From Puia dinghuensis (GTDB lineage: Bacteria > Bacteroidota > Bacteroidia > Chitinophagales > Chitinophagaceae): 64,000 nucleotides of DNA. Under the pieces are notes generated by a model. It worked only from the letters and a program-made list of their open reading frames with translations. It searched no databases and was not told where the DNA came from. Below are positions 61,463 through 64,000 of this stretch, piece after piece (position 1 is the first letter of the stretch; each line of letters starts with the position of its first letter). Location: positions 186,001-250,000 of the forward strand of contig NZ_BMJC01000005.1 in the NCBI RefSeq assembly GCF_014642875.1. Reading direction: 5' to 3'. Position numbers and translations under genes: made by a program.

Positions 61463-62710
61463 ATGCAAAAAACTTTGTTAATCCTATGGGGTATCTACCT
61501 CGCCTATCAGGTATTCCTCGCCTCCTATCTGGTGCAACCATTCCTCCTGTTGCTCATCTACTCTGTATCCAAGGCCCTCGGCATCCGGCCACGATCCACC
61601 CCCTACGAATCCGTCACCCGCGACTACCAGTTCGGCATCATCATCACCGCCCACCAGTCCACTGAATTCATCCCACCCATCGTGGACTCCCTGCTGAAAC
61701 AGACCTACGACAAGTTCAACGTCTACGTCGTCGCCGATGACTGCGATGTCCGGCAACTACGCTACTTCGACCCCCGTATCCACATCCTCGTCCCGCCTGC
61801 GCCCTTACACGACCAGGTGGCCTCTCTCGAATACGGCCTCCGGCAGCTCAGCAATAACGATGAGGTCGTGGTCATTTTCGATCCGGACAACCTCGCCCAC
61901 CCCGATTTCCTGCGGGTGCTCAACGTCTGGTACAACAATGGATTCCGGGCAGTCTACGGCCATATGCAATCGAAGAACAAAAGCACCACCTATGCCCAGA
62001 TAGACAATTGGGGAGCAGCGTTGAGTAATTTCATGGAACGGGACATGCGTTCCCTCCTCGGCCTTTCCGTCAACATCTCTGGCAGCGGCATCTCCGTCCA
62101 CAAAGCGGTCTACGGAAACATTCAATACGATCAGCGGAGCCGGACAGGTGGCTTTGACAAGCACCTCCAGATCGATGTCGCCAAAGGCGTCGATCGCATC
62201 GCCTTCGCCCGCGAAGCCATCTTCTACGACGAAAAGGTCAGCGACGCGGGCAACTTCGAACGCCAGCGCATCCGGTGGATTGCCGCCCACTTCAAATTCC
62301 TCGGCAATGCCTTCGGCCTGCTCTTCACTGGCCTGCGTCGATTCGACTTCAATCTTATTTACTTCGGCTACAACCTCATCCGGCCACCCTATTTCCTCCT
62401 GATGGCCCAGTCCTTCGCCTGCATGGTCATCGACTGGTTCATCCTTCGCTCGCTCAGCGTGGCCTGGTTCATCGCCTTCACCCTCTTCGCCCTGTCCTTC
62501 CTGGTCATCGTCGCAAAGGAAAGCAAGGGGAGATCCATCATCGATACTATCCAATTTATTCCCCGCATCTTCTACCGGCAACTACGCGCCCTGCTCAAGC
62601 TGCGTGTCAGTAAAAAGAAGCTCCTTAAAACCGAGAACACCCATGTCGTATACATCGATGAGGTCATAGTCGCGTCTTCAGCAGCTCCACCTGTTCGCGC
62701 TTCCAGCTAA
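61463..62710 (+). CDS. Family 2 glycosyltransferase, membrane-bound
   Basis: A 415-residue protein. An N-terminal membrane helix (LILWGIYLAYQVFLASYLVQ) precedes a GT-A domain with YQFGIIITAHQSTEFIPPIV at its start, the DxD-type metal site IFDPDNLAHPDFL, and the acceptor-side motif QRIRWIAAHF. Two to three helices near the C-terminus (SFACMVIDWFILRSLSVAWF) resemble processive or lipid-linked polysaccharide synthases. The product is unknown. Its last 47 bp overlap the convergent tgt gene. Confidence 0.88.
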   Translation: MQKTLLILWGIYLAYQVFLASYLVQPFLLLLIYSVSKALGIRPRSTPYESVTRDYQFGIIITAHQSTEFIPPIVDSLLKQTYDKFNVYVVADDCDVRQLRYFDPRIHILVPPAPLHDQVASLEYGLRQLSNNDEVVVIFDPDNLAHPDFLRVLNVWYNNGFRAVYGHMQSKNKSTTYAQIDNWGAALSNFMERDMRSLLGLSVNISGSGISVHKAVYGNIQYDQRSRTGGFDKHLQIDVAKGVDRIAFAREAIFYDEKVSDAGNFERQRIRWIAAHFKFLGNAFGLLFTGLRRFDFNLIYFGYNLIRPPYFLLMAQSFACMVIDWFILRSLSVAWFIAFTLFALSFLVIVAKESKGRSIIDTIQFIPRIFYRQLRALLKLRVSKKKLLKTENTHVVYIDEVIVASSAAPPVRASS

Positions 62711-63803
62711 CAAAGTCGCCCTGAAGGATATGCTTCCGCGCCTCCCCCACCAAGTGGAGGTAAAAGGCCAGATTATGTACACTGGCGATGGTCAGGCCAA
62801 GGATTTCCTTCGCCTTTATCAGATGCCGTAAATACGCCTTGCTGTAATAGTTGCTGACGGCGCAATCGATGCCGTCATCGATGGGCGAAAAGTCCATCTC
62901 CCATTTCTTATTGTCGATATTGATCACCCCCTTCGAGGTAAAAAGCATCGCATTCCGTCCGTTGCGGGTCGGCAGCACACAATCGAACATATCCACCCCC
63001 AGGGCGATGCACTCCAGGATATTCCAGGGCGTACCCACCCCCATAAGATAACGGGGACGGTCCACCGGCAGTGCCTCGCAGCACAATTGGCAGATATCGT
63101 ACATCTCCTGCTCCGGCTCGCCCACGCTAAGCCCGCCGATAGCATTCCCCACGGCCCCCTTGCCGGCGACATACGCACAGGAAGCCTTGCGCAGATCGGG
63201 GAATACACTTCCCTGAACGATGGGGAACAAATTCTGCGTATACCCATACTTGTCCGGCGTCTCATGAAAATGCTCCCAGCACCGGTCAAGCCAGCGATGC
63301 GTCAGATGCATCGACTTATTGGCGTATGCATGATCGCTTGGATAAGGCGGACACTCGTCGAAAGCCATGATGATATCTCCCCCGATGCTCCGCTGGATGT
63401 CCATCACCTTCTCGGGGCTGAAAAGGTGGCGGCTGCCATCGATATGGGACTGGAAAACGACCCCCTCCTCCTTTATCTTCCGCGTACCCGAAAGCGAGAA
63501 CACCTGGTATCCCCCGCTATCGGTCAGTATCGGCCGGTCCCACCCGTTAAACCGGTGCAACCCGCCCGCCTTTTCCAACACCTCCAAACCGGGCCGCAGA
63601 TAAAGATGATAGGTATTCCCAAGGATTATCTGTGCCCCCACATCCTGCTTCAGCTGCTGCTGGGTCACCGCCTTGACGCTGCCCACCGTCCCCACAGGCA
63701 TAAAGATCGGGGTCACTATCTCTCCATGATCGGTAGTGATCCGCCCCGCCCGCGCCGCCGACTGCGGACACGCCCCCTCCAGTGCAAATTGTAATACAGC
63801 CAT
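62664..63803 (-). CDS. tgt: Queuine/preQ1 tRNA-guanine transglycosylase
   Basis: A 379-residue enzyme from the ATG at 63803 (MAVLQFALEGACPQSAARAG). It exchanges guanine 34 of certain tRNAs for preQ1. Substrate motifs are ILTDSGGYQVFSLSG, GGLSVGEPEQEMYDI and the nucleophile region GVDMFDCVLPTRNGRNAMLF. The C-terminal zinc site is altered: where CxCxxC is expected the sequence reads IDCAVS, keeping one Cys, while the later His of SVHNLAFYL remains. The missing ligands may be a clade feature. It is the only tRNA-modification gene in the window. Confidence 0.93.
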   Translation of the reverse strand: MAVLQFALEGACPQSAARAGRITTDHGEIVTPIFMPVGTVGSVKAVTQQQLKQDVGAQIILGNTYHLYLRPGLEVLEKAGGLHRFNGWDRPILTDSGGYQVFSLSGTRKIKEEGVVFQSHIDGSRHLFSPEKVMDIQRSIGGDIIMAFDECPPYPSDHAYANKSMHLTHRWLDRCWEHFHETPDKYGYTQNLFPIVQGSVFPDLRKASCAYVAGKGAVGNAIGGLSVGEPEQEMYDICQLCCEALPVDRPRYLMGVGTPWNILECIALGVDMFDCVLPTRNGRNAMLFTSKGVINIDNKKWEMDFSPIDDGIDCAVSNYYSKAYLRHLIKAKEILGLTIASVHNLAFYLHLVGEARKHILQGDFVSWKREQVELLKTRL

Positions 63804-63856
63804 ACTCGTTCGAACCGCTTCCAGCGGTTTGGGCCGCAATTTACATTAACAATCCT

Positions 63857-63874
63857 ATACCACGTAAGTGGTAT
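63857..63874. promoter_or_regulatory. Palindrome between tgt and the next gene
   Basis: ATACCAC (63857-63863) and GTGGTAT (63868-63874) pair perfectly around GTAA, between divergent genes. It could be an operator or a short hairpin in the tgt leader. Confidence 0.4.
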
Positions 63875-63882
63875 CCCTTGGG

Positions 63883-63914
63883 TTGGTGATCTCCGCCGAA
63901 AATGTGTACTTTCG
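63883..63914 (+). promoter_or_regulatory. Promoter of the gene at the right edge
   Basis: TTG (63883-63885) and TACTTTCG (63907-63914) are separated by 21 bp. The -7 box differs from TAnnTTTG at one base. The predicted leader is only about 10 nt. Confidence 0.5.
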
Positions 63915-63929
63915 TACGGCAAACCACTT

Positions 63930-64000
63930 ATGACTAAATTGTTTTGGAGTTTCCCCTGGCTCGAACTGTTTTTTATTGTTTTTTGCCTGATCACCCTGGT
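63930..64000 (+). CDS. Start of a membrane protein gene, cut by the window edge
   Basis: Twenty-three codons are visible from the ATG at 63930: MTKLFWSFPWLELFFIVFCL and so on, a hydrophobic helix without a signal cleavage site. A promoter-like pair lies just upstream. The family cannot be named from so little sequence. Confidence 0.5.
   Translation, partial: MTKLFWSFPWLELFFIVFCLITL

Overview
The window looks like chromosome of a GC-rich member of the Bacteroidota, most likely family Chitinophagaceae. Support comes from a SusC/SusD/DUF1735 locus, a T9SS-sorted secreted protein, promoters of the TAnnTTTG type, an NrtR-type AraR in an arabinose operon, four large FtsX/MacB-type permeases in tandem, and a DUF5706 (PycTM) membrane protein. 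No rRNA, tRNA, CRISPR array, transposase or phage gene was seen.

Layout. 1-6.5 kb, minus strand: a GAF-like protein cut by the window edge, an HD-PycTM membrane protein, an EamA exporter, a TPR membrane protein and a small XRE regulator. 7.2-13.7 kb, plus strand: an L-arabinose catabolic operon, araB-araD-araA-sodium symporter-araR, bracketed by C-rich low-complexity DNA. 14.4-18.7 kb: a TonB-dependent receptor with a beta-helix lipoprotein partner. 18.8-19.9 kb: a T9SS cargo protein. 20-26.8 kb, minus strand: permease, glutamine-synthetase-like ligase, iron alcohol dehydrogenase, class I amidotransferase-type hydrolase and aldehyde dehydrogenase, with a toxin-antitoxin pair inserted. Together these read as a gamma-glutamylation pathway for an amino alcohol, probably ethanolamine. 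27-33.4 kb: a low-GC TlpA-like gene, then a susC-susD-DUF1735 operon. 33.7-38.8 kb: a candidate structured RNA, a LytS/LytTR two-component pair and an NtrB/NtrC-like pair.

39-53.6 kb, plus strand: a complete tripartite ABC efflux region. It holds a membrane fusion protein, two ATPases, four MacB/FtsX permeases and a TolC-like channel. A 43-bp element, 38 of 43 bases identical, lies upstream of the fusion-protein gene and again upstream of the second ATPase gene. Each copy is followed about 50 bp later by a -24/-12-like sequence. This points to one regulon driven by the adjacent sigma-54 response regulator.

53.6-56.5 kb: methionine biosynthesis (metX divergent from osmC and a PLP transsulfuration enzyme). 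56.6-58.5 kb: a foldback/MITE-like element, then a low-GC island of four small unrecognised genes. 58.7-64 kb: citrate synthase, an LptF/LptG-type permease, a family 2 glycosyltransferase, tgt, and the start of a membrane protein gene.

The least explained features are the duplicated 43-bp enhancer-like element, the amino-alcohol operon with an embedded toxin-antitoxin pair, a structured RNA candidate with its own promoter and terminator (33.70-33.83 kb), the orphan small-gene island, and strand-polarised low-complexity DNA that also encodes Gly/Ala-rich inserts in conserved enzymes.
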